Positions 20,409-29,496 of a DNA stretch of 64,000 bases are shown here, in pieces. The stretch's first letter is position 1. Every line of letters starts with the position of its first letter. Origin of the DNA: Cellulomonas sp. KRMCY2 (GTDB lineage: Bacteria > Actinomycetota > Actinomycetes > Actinomycetales > Cellulomonadaceae); the NCBI RefSeq assembly GCF_000526515.1, contig NZ_JAGF01000001.1, positions 2,976,001 to 3,040,000 of the forward strand. Direction: 5' to 3'. The notes under the pieces were generated by a model, which was not told the origin of the DNA, did not search any database, and worked only from the letters and a program-made list of their open reading frames with translations. Position numbers and translations under genes: made by a program.

Positions 20409-20483
20409 TCACGCGTTGGGACGGTTGCCGTGATTCGCGGCGCTGCCCTTGCGGGAGCGGCGCTTACGACCGCGCTTGCTCAT
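20409..20483 (-). CDS. Small ribosomal protein bL37 (24 aa)
   Basis: A 24-codon gene starting MSKRGRKRRSRKGSAAN and ending in HGNRPNA. This matches the short basic protein seen in mycobacterial 50S cryo-EM structures and named bL37, annotated elsewhere as an AURKAIP1/COX24-domain protein. AAGGAG sits six bases before the ATG at 20483. Twelve of the first 12-15 residues are basic or small, as expected for an rRNA-binding tail. It is easily missed because of its length. Confidence 0.9.
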   Translation of the reverse strand: MSKRGRKRRSRKGSAANHGNRPNA

Positions 20484-20640
20484 GAATGCTCCTTGCTCTG
20501 ATCCGCCAGGGAGTGCTCCCGTCGGCGGCGTCCATGGTCCCACACCCCGACCCCTCGGTGCGCACCGGTCCGGCGGGACCGGGTCCCGGGCGAGAGGCCG
20601 GACGGGACTCCGGGTCCGATCCGCGCAATTCGTTCAAGTC

Positions 20641-20657
20641 CGGGCGTCCGACGCCCG
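20641..20657 (+). promoter_or_regulatory. 17-bp palindrome just upstream of the pilT-like gene
   Basis: CGGGCGTCCGACGCCCG is a perfect palindrome with 8-base arms and a one-base centre, ending 11 bases before GTG 20669. It lies between a TTCAAG (20631-20636 region) and GATCAT, the best -35/-10 candidates, so it could be an operator in the promoter spacer. Confidence 0.45.
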
Positions 20658-20668
20658 ATCATCTGAGA

Positions 20669-21757
20669 GTGACCGCTCAGCCTCAGTCCGTCATCCCGCT
20701 CCTGCACGCCCTGGCCAGCAGTGGCGGCTCGGACCTGCACTGCAAGGTCGGCTCGAGCCCGCGTCTGCGGGTCGACGGCAGGCTACGCAGGCTGCAGGTG
20801 CCGGAGCTGCGTCCGGAGGACACCCGCGCCATGGTCGCTGAGGTGCTCCCGGCCGAGCTGCGCGAGGAGTTCGACCGGACCCACGAGGCGGACTTCGCGT
20901 ACTCGCTCAGCGGTGTCGGACGGTTCCGCGTCAACACCTACCAGGCACGCGGCACGCTCGCCCTGGTCTTCCGGCGCGTCTCCGTCGGCGCGCAGACCAT
21001 CGAGGAGCTCGGCCTGCCGGGCGTCGTCGGCGAGCTGGCGCTCGAGCCGCGTGGCCTCGTGCTGGTCACCGGCCCGACGGGATCCGGCAAGACGACGAGC
21101 CTCGCCTCGATGGTCGACCTCATCAACACCTACAAAGAGGTCAACATCGTCACGATCGAGGACCCGATCGAGATCCTGCACCGCGACAAGAAGTCGATCA
21201 TCTCCCAGCGCGAGGTCCGCTACGACACGGCTGACTTCACCGCCGCGCTGCGTGCTGTGATGCGGCAGGACCCGGACGTCATCCTGGTCGGCGAGATGCG
21301 CGACGTCGAGACCGTCCGTGCGGCGCTGTCGGCGGCCGAGACCGGCCACCTGGTGCTGTCCACACTGCACACGATCGACGCCCAGGAGACGATCAACCGC
21401 ATCGTCGACTTCTTCCCGCCGCACGAGCAGAAGCAGATCCGCGGTGCGCTCGCCCAGGCGCTGCGCGGCGTCATCTCCCAGCGCCTGGTCCGCCGGCACG
21501 ACGGCTCGGGCCGGGTCGCGGTCGTCGAGGTCCTGGTCAACACCGGTCGCACCGCCGAGGCGATCCTCGACCCGTACAACTCCCCGCCGCTCGCGGACCT
21601 CATCGCCGAGGGCGAGTACTACAAGATGCAGACCTTCGACCAGCACCTGTTCCAGCTGGTCCGGGACGGGATCGTGACCTACGAGGACGCCTGCTCGGTC
21701 GCGAGCAACCCGCAGGACCTGACGGTCGAGCTGCGCGGCGCGGGGATCGCGCACTGA
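20669..21757 (+). CDS. PilT-like twitching/retraction ATPase
   Basis: Hexameric secretion-type ATPase of the PilT family. Walker A is GPTGSGKTTS, the Asp box TIEDPIEILHRD, Walker B RQDPDVILVGEMRD and the His box HLVLSTLHTIDA; the PilT-typical AIRDPYN-like segment reads AILDPYNSP. GTG at 20669 gives 362 aa, the normal PilT length. In classical systems PilT depolymerises type IV pili, but no pilin, PilB, PilC or PilM-Q gene lies in the window, so its partner genes must be elsewhere or it works in another setting. Confidence 0.88.
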   Translation: MTAQPQSVIPLLHALASSGGSDLHCKVGSSPRLRVDGRLRRLQVPELRPEDTRAMVAEVLPAELREEFDRTHEADFAYSLSGVGRFRVNTYQARGTLALVFRRVSVGAQTIEELGLPGVVGELALEPRGLVLVTGPTGSGKTTSLASMVDLINTYKEVNIVTIEDPIEILHRDKKSIISQREVRYDTADFTAALRAVMRQDPDVILVGEMRDVETVRAALSAAETGHLVLSTLHTIDAQETINRIVDFFPPHEQKQIRGALAQALRGVISQRLVRRHDGSGRVAVVEVLVNTGRTAEAILDPYNSPPLADLIAEGEYYKMQTFDQHLFQLVRDGIVTYEDACSVASNPQDLTVELRGAGIAH

Positions 21758-21854
21758 GCGCCTGAGCCGTCGCCTGAGCACCGTGCGGCGCCGAAGCCGT
21801 GCACGTGCGCGGGTCCGCCGGCCTGCGGCACACCCGCCCTTGCGTCGGCTCAAC

Positions 21855-21892
21855 TCGAGATATATCGTGTTCTAGGACGCGATATATCTCGA
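21855..21892 (+). promoter_or_regulatory. 38-bp palindromic operator of the DUF4097-padR operon
   Basis: Perfect 13-base arms TCGAGATATATCG (21855-21867) and CGATATATCTCGA (21880-21892) flank a 12-base partly symmetric centre. Each arm also contains its own CGATATATCG-like palindrome, so it could hold two dimers. It ends 15 bases before the GTG start and would cover the promoter. The PadR encoded in the operon is the obvious candidate binder. Confidence 0.75.
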
Positions 21893-21907
21893 CTTGTGGA
21901 GGCTGTT

Positions 21908-22726
21908 GTGGAAGGTGAGTCCTGGGTCGTCGCCGGCCCGCAGATCATCGAGGTCGACGATGTCCGTGACGTCCGGGTCGCACTCATCGGCGGCCGGGTC
22001 GACGTCGTCGGCCGGGACGAGCCGGGTGCCCGGATCGAGGTGCACCGGGTCGACGGACGGCCGCTCGAGGTAGGCCTCGAGAACGGCGAGCTGCGGGTGG
22101 GCTACAGCTTCACCCTCAGCGGCTGGGAGGGGTTCCTCGACAAGTTCCGCAACGTCCAGGCCAAGGACGCCGCCGACGTGCACATCGCCGTGCACCGGGA
22201 CGTCGCCGTCAAGCTCGCGACGCTCAGCGCCGAGGGCCTGCTGGCGAACATCGTGCAGAGCGCATCGGTCTCGACGGTCTCCGGCTCCGTCGTCACGGAC
22301 GGGACCTGCGGCACGCTCACGACCAACGCGGTGTCCGGTGACGTCGCTGCCCGCAACCACACCGGTGACCTGCGGTCGAACTCCGTCTCGGGTGCCGTGA
22401 CCGCGCACGGGGCCTTCACCCAGGCCGCCGTGACCACCGTCGCCGGCACCGTGACCCTCGACGCGACGAGAGCTGTGGGCGTGACCGCGCAGACCGTGTC
22501 CGGAGACGTCACCGTGCGGCTGCCGGCCGATCTCGGCGTCACGGTGTCCGCCCGCAGCGTCTCGGGCCGGGTCGTCGTGGACGGTCTGGAGCGCAGGGGT
22601 GAGGGTCCGATCCGCGGTTCGGTCGACATGGTCACCGGGGACGGCGCGTGCCGGATCGCGGTCAAGACCGTCTCGGGTCATCTCACGGTGCTCCGCGACG
22701 CGGTCCACGCAGGCGGGGTCGCCTGA
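21908..22726 (+). CDS. DUF4097 beta-helix-like protein
   Basis: DUF4097/LiaG-type protein made of repeated short strands (VSTVSGSVVTDG, TTNAVSGDVAARN, SNSVSGAVTAHG, AQTVSGDVTVRL, ARSVSGRVVVDG), each with a VSG turn, probably folding as a right-handed beta helix. No signal peptide or membrane segment is evident. GTG at 21908 is preferred because GGAGG lies five bases upstream; GTG at 21896 in frame would remove that site. Related genes often sit with PadR regulators and envelope-stress systems. Molecular function is unknown. Confidence 0.8.
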   Translation: MEGESWVVAGPQIIEVDDVRDVRVALIGGRVDVVGRDEPGARIEVHRVDGRPLEVGLENGELRVGYSFTLSGWEGFLDKFRNVQAKDAADVHIAVHRDVAVKLATLSAEGLLANIVQSASVSTVSGSVVTDGTCGTLTTNAVSGDVAARNHTGDLRSNSVSGAVTAHGAFTQAAVTTVAGTVTLDATRAVGVTAQTVSGDVTVRLPADLGVTVSARSVSGRVVVDGLERRGEGPIRGSVDMVTGDGACRIAVKTVSGHLTVLRDAVHAGGVA

Positions 22727-23334
22727 TGTCGCCGGTCTTCGCCCACGGACAGCTGCGGCTGTACCTGCTGTCGCTGCTCGACTCGGGCCCCAAGCACGGC
22801 TACGAGCTGATCACTGCGCTGTCGGACCGCTTCGGTGGCACCTACCGGCCGAGTCCCGGGACGGTCTACCCGCGCCTGGCGCGGCTCGAGGAGGAGGGGC
22901 TGGTCCGGCGCTCCGACGACGGCCGCAAGGGCACCTACGCGCTGACCGACGCCGGACGTCTCGAGCTCGCGGCGCGCAGCGACGACCTCGCCGCCCTGGA
23001 GGAAGGGCTCGCAGAGACGGTACGGAGCCTCGCAGCGGCGGTGCGCGACGACGTCCGCGGTTCCATGGCCGGGCTGCGGGCCGACCTTGCTGCGGCCGCC
23101 CAGCAGGCACGGGCCTCCGCGGTGCCGACGACGTCACCGGCGGCCGAGGCACGCGGACAGGCGCACCTGCGCCGGGCCGAGGCGGAGGTGCTGCTGCACC
23201 GGTTCCGGGACGAGCTGCGGGCCGACCTTCGCCGGGCCGAGGCGCAGGGTGCGATCGAGCAGCTCACCGTCGACACGGTGCGGACGGTGCTGGACAGCGC
23301 GCTCACGGCCGTTCGCGCGACGCTGCGGCCCTGA
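22726..23334 (+). CDS. PadR-family transcriptional regulator
   Basis: Winged-helix repressor of the PadR family. The N-terminal domain (about residues 5-85) shows LRLYLLSLLDSGPKHGYELI, then YRPSPGTVYPRLARLEEEGL and GRKGTYALTDAG; the C-terminal 110 residues are a long helical, charged region for dimerisation, longer than in small PadR-s2 proteins. Its start overlaps the DUF4097 stop by one base (TGATG). It probably autoregulates through the palindrome at 21855. The inducer is unknown. Confidence 0.9.
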   Translation: MSPVFAHGQLRLYLLSLLDSGPKHGYELITALSDRFGGTYRPSPGTVYPRLARLEEEGLVRRSDDGRKGTYALTDAGRLELAARSDDLAALEEGLAETVRSLAAAVRDDVRGSMAGLRADLAAAAQQARASAVPTTSPAAEARGQAHLRRAEAEVLLHRFRDELRADLRRAEAQGAIEQLTVDTVRTVLDSALTAVRATLRP

Positions 23335-23362
23335 CGCTCCGATCGCGTCGTGGGCGCGGCGC

Positions 23363-23971
23363 TCAGACGGCGTCGTCCGGCAGGCCGAGCCAGCGCTGCC
23401 AGCCGGTGTGCAGCACGAGCCACGCCATCAGGCCGTAGCCGGCTTGACCCGGGGTGTGCCCGTCCCCGCTCGCGAGGTCGGCGAGCCACTGCTCGTGGCG
23501 GGCCAGCGGTGCGTAGGTCTCGACGTAGGGCACCCGTCGGCGCTGGGCGACGTCGGCGAAGGCCGCGGACAGCTCCGCCTGCTGGTCCGGGTCGCCCCGG
23601 TCGCCCGGCGGCGGCCCGACCACGAAGGTGGCGAGCCGCAGGGACTCCGCGACGTCGAGGATGTTGGCCAGGTTGAGCCGACTGCGGGCCAGGGACATCC
23701 CCACCTCGAGGTCCGCGCTGCCCAGTCCGATGACGAGGTGGTGCTCGCCGTCGGCTGCCTGGGGGCCGAAGCGCGGGGAGGTCTCGGCCTCCCAGCGTGC
23801 GCTGAGTGCCGTGGTCGTCTCCTGCGGCACCGCGAGGGTCATCACGAGCGGGGCCGGGGTGAGGGGAGTACGTGCGGTCACCCGGCCGACCCAGCCGAGG
23901 GCCTTGGGGTCGCCGACGCCGGCGACGAGCTCGTCGCCGATGACGCAGATGCGCAGTGCGCGGTCCGTCAC
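23363..23971 (-). CDS. SGNH-hydrolase-fold protein lacking the GDSL serine
   Basis: SGNH/GDSL-like protein of 202 aa. Block I reads VIGDELVAGVGDPKALGW, so the usual nucleophile Ser of GDS is Glu. Block III-like GLGSADLEVG also lacks the canonical Asn (GxND). The C-terminal DGHTPGQAGYGLMAWLV keeps the block V His. GTG at 23971 has CAGGAGGA six bases upstream and no signal peptide follows, so it is cytosolic. Either it uses altered chemistry or it is a binding protein; a classic esterase is unlikely. Confidence 0.65.
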   Translation of the reverse strand: MTDRALRICVIGDELVAGVGDPKALGWVGRVTARTPLTPAPLVMTLAVPQETTTALSARWEAETSPRFGPQAADGEHHLVIGLGSADLEVGMSLARSRLNLANILDVAESLRLATFVVGPPPGDRGDPDQQAELSAAFADVAQRRRVPYVETYAPLARHEQWLADLASGDGHTPGQAGYGLMAWLVLHTGWQRWLGLPDDAV

Positions 23972-24075
23972 CAGGTCCTCCTGCAGTTCAGCGGGTTGCT
24001 GACTGCCAGTCTCCCTGACGGTGGGCTCTTGCTGCGGCACCGACGCGCGTCGCGGCCCGCGCGGGGTGCGACCGG

Positions 24076-24243
24076 TCAGCGCTCGAGCGGCTCGAACGGC
24101 GTCCCGCTGGACCAGGGCAGGTGCGAGGGCGGCGGGGACCGGTGCCCGCGGCCGTCGGCCCGGACGGACCGCACGACGACGAGGACCAGTGCCGCCAGAG
24201 CGATCACGGGGAGCGTCAGGAGGGCCAGGTCGACGACGGGCAT
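24076..24243 (-). CDS. Small single-pass membrane protein (55 aa)
   Basis: Starts MPVVDLALLTLPVIALAAL and has one hydrophobic segment (residues 4-25), then a basic, Pro/Ser-rich tail. Such short proteins are common and uncharacterised in actinobacteria. No clear ribosome-binding site precedes the ATG at 24243, so translation may be leaderless. It lies divergent from the GlxA-type gene. Confidence 0.5.
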   Translation of the reverse strand: MPVVDLALLTLPVIALAALVLVVVRSVRADGRGHRSPPPSHLPWSSGTPFEPLER

Positions 24244-24336
24244 GGCACAAAGTCTCGGACCGTTGCCTCTCCGCCACCATTGGCTGATGTGCCAGTATCC
24301 ATCGACTTCCTGCCAGTCGCGTGCGAGACTCCTCGG

Positions 24337-25326
24337 ATGCTCGACTCCGTCGCTGTGATCGTGCTGCCTGGTGTCGCCCCCTTCGAGCTCGGGGTGGTCT
24401 GCGAGGTGTTCGGTATCGACCGCCGGGACACCGGTGGGCCGGTGTTCGACTTCCGGGTGTGCACCGAGGTGCCGGGCGTCGTCGCGGCCAAGGCGGACTT
24501 CGACCTGGTGGTCCACCGCGGGCTGGACGCCGCTGCCGGCGTCGACCTCGTCGTGGTCCCCGCCTACGGGGACGACGTCGAGGTGTCCGAGGTGGTCCTC
24601 GACATCCTGCGCGACGCCGAGGCGCGGGGCGCCTGGCTGCTCAGCGTGTGCAGCGGCGCGTTCGCGCTCGGTCGGGCCGGGCTGCTCGACGGGCGGCGGT
24701 GCACGACGCACTGGATGCACACCGACGCGCTCGCCCGTCGGCACCCGCAGGCCGACGTCGACCCGGCCGTGCTGTACGTGGAGGACCGCGGCGTCGTGAC
24801 CAGCGCCGGGACGGCGGCGGGGATCGATGCGTGCCTGCACCTGGTCCGGCGCGAGCTCGGCGCGGTCGCGGCGGCGGCCATCGCCCGCCGGATGGTGGTC
24901 CCGCCGCATCGCGACGGGGGTCAGGCCCAGTACATCGACCTGCCCATGCCCAGCGGCGACGGCGAGCTCGCACCGGTGCTGGCCTGGATCGGGGCGAACC
25001 TCGAGGCCGAGATCACCGTCCCCGTCCTGGCACGCCGGGCCAGGATGTCCGAGCGCACGTTCGCGCGGCGGTTCCGCGCCGAGACCGGCACGACGCCCGC
25101 CGGCTGGACGGCCCGTCAGCGCCTGCTGCGTGCCCAGGAGCTGCTCGAACGCACCGACCTGCCCGTGGAGGAGGTCGGTCGTCGGTCCGGCTTCGGCGGA
25201 GCCGCGGCGCTGCGGCACCACTTCGCGCGGGTCCTGGACACCAGCCCGCAGGCTTACCGCAGGCGGTTCGCCTGCGTGGACGAGGCGAGCGCGGACGTCG
25301 GCGGCGCGAACGACGCTGCGTCCTGA
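24337..25326 (+). CDS. GlxA-family AraC-type transcriptional regulator
   Basis: N-terminal DJ-1/PfpI-like (class I amidotransferase-fold) domain, about residues 1-185, with the nucleophile-elbow-like SVCSGAFALGRAGLLDG; then an AraC HTH pair at about 215-320 (LARRARMSERTFARRFRAET and the second helix LPVEEVGRRSGFGGAAALRH). This is the GlxA/FtrA regulator layout, with ligand sensing by the first domain. ATG at 24337 matches the family start MLDSVAVIVLPGVAPFELG. A TGGC-tgatgt-GCCA element lies about 50 bases upstream. Its target genes are not obvious here. Confidence 0.88.
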   Translation: MLDSVAVIVLPGVAPFELGVVCEVFGIDRRDTGGPVFDFRVCTEVPGVVAAKADFDLVVHRGLDAAAGVDLVVVPAYGDDVEVSEVVLDILRDAEARGAWLLSVCSGAFALGRAGLLDGRRCTTHWMHTDALARRHPQADVDPAVLYVEDRGVVTSAGTAAGIDACLHLVRRELGAVAAAAIARRMVVPPHRDGGQAQYIDLPMPSGDGELAPVLAWIGANLEAEITVPVLARRARMSERTFARRFRAETGTTPAGWTARQRLLRAQELLERTDLPVEEVGRRSGFGGAAALRHHFARVLDTSPQAYRRRFACVDEASADVGGANDAAS

Positions 25327-25340
25327 CCGCGTCTCGTACC

Positions 25341-25370
25341 GACCGGTCCCGACCCGTCCCGACCGGTCCG
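25341..25370. terminator. 10-bp tandem repeat/hairpin between convergent genes
   Basis: Three units GACCGGTCCC, GACCCGTCCC, GACCGGTCCG in a row; the outer units contain GACCGGTC palindromes that can pair. It lies in the 63-base gap between the GlxA-type gene and kgd, so it may terminate both. Confidence 0.4.
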
Positions 25371-25389
25371 GACCCCGACGCCCTGGCCC

Positions 25390-28300
25390 TCAGCGGGCGA
25401 AAGCCTCCTCGACCAGCGCGATCTGCTCGGCAGCGTGCTTCTTGCTCGAGCCCGCCGCGGGCGACGCCGACGCGTGCCGGGAGACCCGGCGCAGCTCCCG
25501 GCCCAGCGCCGCCGGCAGGTTGAGCCGCACGAAGGTCCACGCACCCTGGTTGGCAGGCTCCTCCTGGACCCACACCAGCTCGGCGTCACCGTGCTGCGCG
25601 ATCGCATCGGCCACGTCGGCCGGGTCGAGCGGGTACAGCTGTTCCAGGCGGACGATGGCCGTCCGGGTCTCGGCAGTCGCGGCGCGGTACGCCAGCAGGT
25701 CGTAGTAGACCTTGCCCGAGCACAGCAGCACCCGGTCCACGGCCGCGGGGTCGGGCAGCGACGTGTCGGCGATCACCGGCTGGAAGGTCCCGGTGGTGAA
25801 CTCCTCGACCGACGAGGCAGCGGCCTTCAGGCGCAGCATCGACTTGGGCGTCGCGACGATCAGCGGCCGGCGCGGGCGGGCGTAGGCCTGCCGGCGCAGC
25901 AGGTGGAAGTACGACGCCGGGCTGCTCGGTGCGGCGACGGTCATGTTCTCCTCGGCGCACATCTGCAGGAACCGCTCGACGCGGGCGGAGGAGTGGTCCG
26001 GACCCTGGCCCTCGAAGCCGTGCGGCAGCAGGAGGACGACCGATGAGCGCTGCGCCCACTTCTGCTCGGCCGAGGAGATGAACTCGTCGATGATCGTCTG
26101 GGCGCCGTTGACGAAGTCCCCGAACTGCGCCTCCCAGAGCACGAGCGCATCCGGCCGCTCGACCGAGTAGCCGTACTCGAAGCCCAGCGCGGCGAACTCG
26201 GACAGCGACGAGTCGTAGATCCAGAACTTGGCCTGGTCGCTCGACAGGTACACCAGCGGGGTCCACTCGGCGCCGGTGTCCCGGTCGTGCAGGACGGCGT
26301 GCCGCTGGACGAACGTGCCGCGCCGCGAGTCCTGGCCGGCAAGGCGGACGGGGGTGCCCTCCAGGAGCAGCGAGCCGAACGCGAGCAGCTCGCCGTAGCC
26401 CCAGTCGATCCCACCGTCGCGGGACATCTGCTCGCGCTTCTCGAGCAGCTGCTGGAGCTTGGGGTGCACGGTGAAGCCGACCGGCGGGCGGACGTGGGAG
26501 CGGCCGATCCGCTCGAGCACCTCGGTGTCGACCGCGGTCCGCCAGCCGACCATGATGCCGGCGTCCTCGAGCTGGGACTCCGGCTTCTCGAGGCCCGCGA
26601 TCGGCTCGCTCGTCGGGGGCGGCGTGTAGGTGTCCTCGCGGGTCTCGGTGAACACGCGTTCGAGCTGGGTCTGGTAGTCCTGCAGGACCTGTGACGCCTC
26701 GTCGACGGTGATGTCGCCGCGGCTGACCAGCGCCTCGGTGTACAGCTTGCGCGCGGAGCGCTTGGCCTCGATCAGGTTGTACATCAGCGGTTGCGTCATC
26801 GACGGGTCGTCGCCCTCGTTGTGCCCGCGACGGCGGTAGCAGATCATGTCGATGATGACGTCGCGGTCGAACTGCTCGCGGAACTCGAAGGCGAGCTCGG
26901 CGACCCGGACGCACGCCTCCGGGTCGTCCCGTTGACGTGGAAGATCGGGACCTGGAGCCCCTTGGCGACGTCCGTGCAGTAGTACGTCGACCGTGACGAG
27001 GACGGGCCGGTCGTGAAGCCGACCTGGTTGTTGACGATCACGTGCACCGTGCCGCCCGTGCGGTAGCCGCGCAGCTGGGACAGGTTGAGGGTCTCGACGA
27101 CCACACCCTGCCCAGCGAACGCCGCGTCGCCGTGGATCAGGATGGGCAGCACGGAGAAGCCGTCGCCACCCAGGTCGATCCGGTCCTGCTTGGCCCGGAC
27201 GATGCCCTCGAGCACCGGATCGACGGCCTCGAGGTGGGACGGGTTGGCGGCGAGGTAGACCTGGGTCGTGGCCCCGGACTCGGAGGTGAACGTGCCCTCG
27301 GTTCCGAGGTGGTACTTGACGTCACCCGAGCCCTGGACGCTCTTGGGGTCGAGGTTGCCCTCGAACTCGGCGAAGATCTGGCCGTAGCTCTTGCCTGCGA
27401 GGTTGGCCAGGACGTTGAGCCGGCCACGGTGGCTCATCCCGACGCAGACCTCGTCCAGGCCGTTCTCGGCAGCCTTGGACAGCACGGCGTCGAGCAGCGG
27501 GATCAGTGACTCGCCGCCCTCGAGCGAGAAGCGCTTCTGACCGACGAACTTGGTCTGCAGGAAGGTCTCGAACGCCTCCGCCGCGTTGAGGCGGCGCAGG
27601 ATCCGGAGCTGGTCCTCACGGGGTGTCCTGGCGTACCCCGACTCCAGGCGCTCCTGCAGCCAGCGCCGCTGGCGCGGGTCCTGCAGGTGCATGTACTCGA
27701 CGCCGATGGTGCGGCAGTAGGAGTCCCGGAGCAGGCCGAGGACCTCGCGCAGCTTAGCCTTCGGCTTGCCGGTGAAGCCTGCGGTGGGGAACACCCGGTC
27801 CAGGTCCCACAGGGTCAGACCGTGGTTCTGGATGTCCAGGTCGGGGTGCTTGCGCTGGCGGTACGCCAACGGGTCCGTCTCGGCCATCAGGTGGCCGCGT
27901 GAGCGGTAGGCGTGGATCAGCTCGGCGATCCGGGCCGGCTTGGCCAGCTCGGTGTCCTGGTCGACGGTGTTGTCCCGCACCCAGCGCACCGGCTCGTAGG
28001 GGATCCGCAGGGAGGTGAAGACGCGGTCGTAGAACCCGCCCTCACCGAGCAGCTTCGCGCCGACGATCCGCAGGAAGTCGCCGGACTGCGCGCCCTGGAT
28101 GATCCGGTGGTCGTAGGTCGAGGTCAGGGTCAGGACCTTCGAGACGCCGAGGCGGGCCAGCTGCTCGTCCGACGCCCCCTGGAACTCGGCCGGGTAGTCC
28201 ATCGCGCCCACGCCGACGATCGTGCCCTGGCCCGCCATCAGCCGCGGCACCGAGTGCACCGTGCCGATCGTGCCTGGGTTGGTCAGGGAGATCGTCGTCC

Positions 28301-29255
28301 CCGCGAAGTCGTCGACGGTGAGCTTGTTGCTGCGGGTCCGGCGGACCAGGTCCTCGTAGGCGGCCACGAACTGGCCGAAGTCCATCGAGTCCGCACCCTT
28401 GATGTTCGGCACGAGCAGCTGGCGGCTGCCGTCGGGCTTGGCCAGGTCGATCGCCAGCCCGAAGTTGACCTGCCCCGGCTGGGACACGGCGGGCTTGCCG
28501 TCCAGCATCGTGTAGCCCGCGTTCATCACGGGCATGTCGGCCAGGGCCTCGACGACCGCGTAGCCGATCACGTGGGTGAAGGAGATCTTGCCGCCACGGC
28601 TGCGCGCGAGGTGGTTGTTCACGATGATGCGGTTGTCGACCATGAGCTTGGCGGGCACGGCCCGGACCGAGGTCGCGGTCGGGACCTCGAGGCTCGCCTC
28701 CATGTTCGCCACGACGCGGGCGGCCGGTCCGCGCAGCCGCTCGACGGACGGCTCGGAACGGGGCTCGGCGCGCATCTGGCGGGTCGCCGCGACCTCGGCG
28801 TACGGGGCGGTGGCCGGCTGGGCGACCGACACGGGGGCCGTGATGGACGCGTCGGGCTCACGCGGTGTGCGCGGGGTGGCCTGGGCCGGTGAGCGCTGGG
28901 CCTGCGCGTCGGGTGCCGGTCGTTCGGCCGGGTCGGTCGGCGCGGGGCTCGGGATGGCCGGCGATGCCACTGTCGGGGTGTGGAAGGCGGCACCTGCCGG
29001 CTCGGTGCCGGCGGGGATCGGACCGGTCGCCGGTCGCGGTGCCGCCGGGGCGGGCGACGCGTCGGCAAGGGCCTGGGGCCTGGTCCGAGCGGAGGACGGT
29101 GGCTCGGACCGCGAACGGTAGTCCTCGAAGAAGTCCCACCATGCGGGGTCGACCGAGTCCTTGTCCGTCAGGTACTGCTCGTACAGCTCGTCGACGAGCC
29201 ATTGGTTGGCACCGAACGCTGCACGCGCTGCGTCGTGCTCAGCCTTCTGGGACAC
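25390..29255 (-). CDS. kgd: Kgd/OdhA 2-oxoglutarate decarboxylase-dehydrogenase, frameshifted
   Basis: Fused E1/E2-type enzyme of the actinobacterial TCA cycle acting on 2-oxoglutarate with thiamine diphosphate. From GTG 29255: N-terminal tail, Pro/Ala linker, E2 acyltransferase domain ([13 protein letters not shown]), then E1 with the TPP motif GDAAFAGQG...NNQVGFTT. In the segment following IFHVNG the frame is lost and hits a stop at 26844. The remainder, from [17 protein letters not shown] to the C-terminus, is intact in the next frame and ends at 25390. One extra G in the minus-strand GGG run (26928-26930) restores a normal protein of about 1,288 aa. A sequence error is more likely than a real lesion in such a gene. 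Confidence 0.9.
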
Positions 29256-29496
29256 GCGAGGATCGCCCACTTCCACCCCGGACCTTGGACCGTTGTCACG
29301 GACCTTTCCGTGTCTCACCCTAGGCCACCTGCCGTGGTCCGCAGCGCGGTGCGCCGCAGGTCGTGGGCGTGGCACGGCTTCGGCCTGGATCGGGTCGACC
29401 GGCGGCAATGGCGACGCAAACCGGAGCCCGGCCGCACCTCAAGAAGGCCATGGGACGGTCTGCTGCCGATGGTTCAGCGGTCAGGTGCGGTCCCGG

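Noticed and set aside
29256-29496. Small gene between kgd and the ABC permease
   Set aside because: Frames here have no ribosome site or recognisable sequence. A TAGGGT on the minus strand (29317-29322) may be the kgd -10, but the -35 is poor, so I did not list it.
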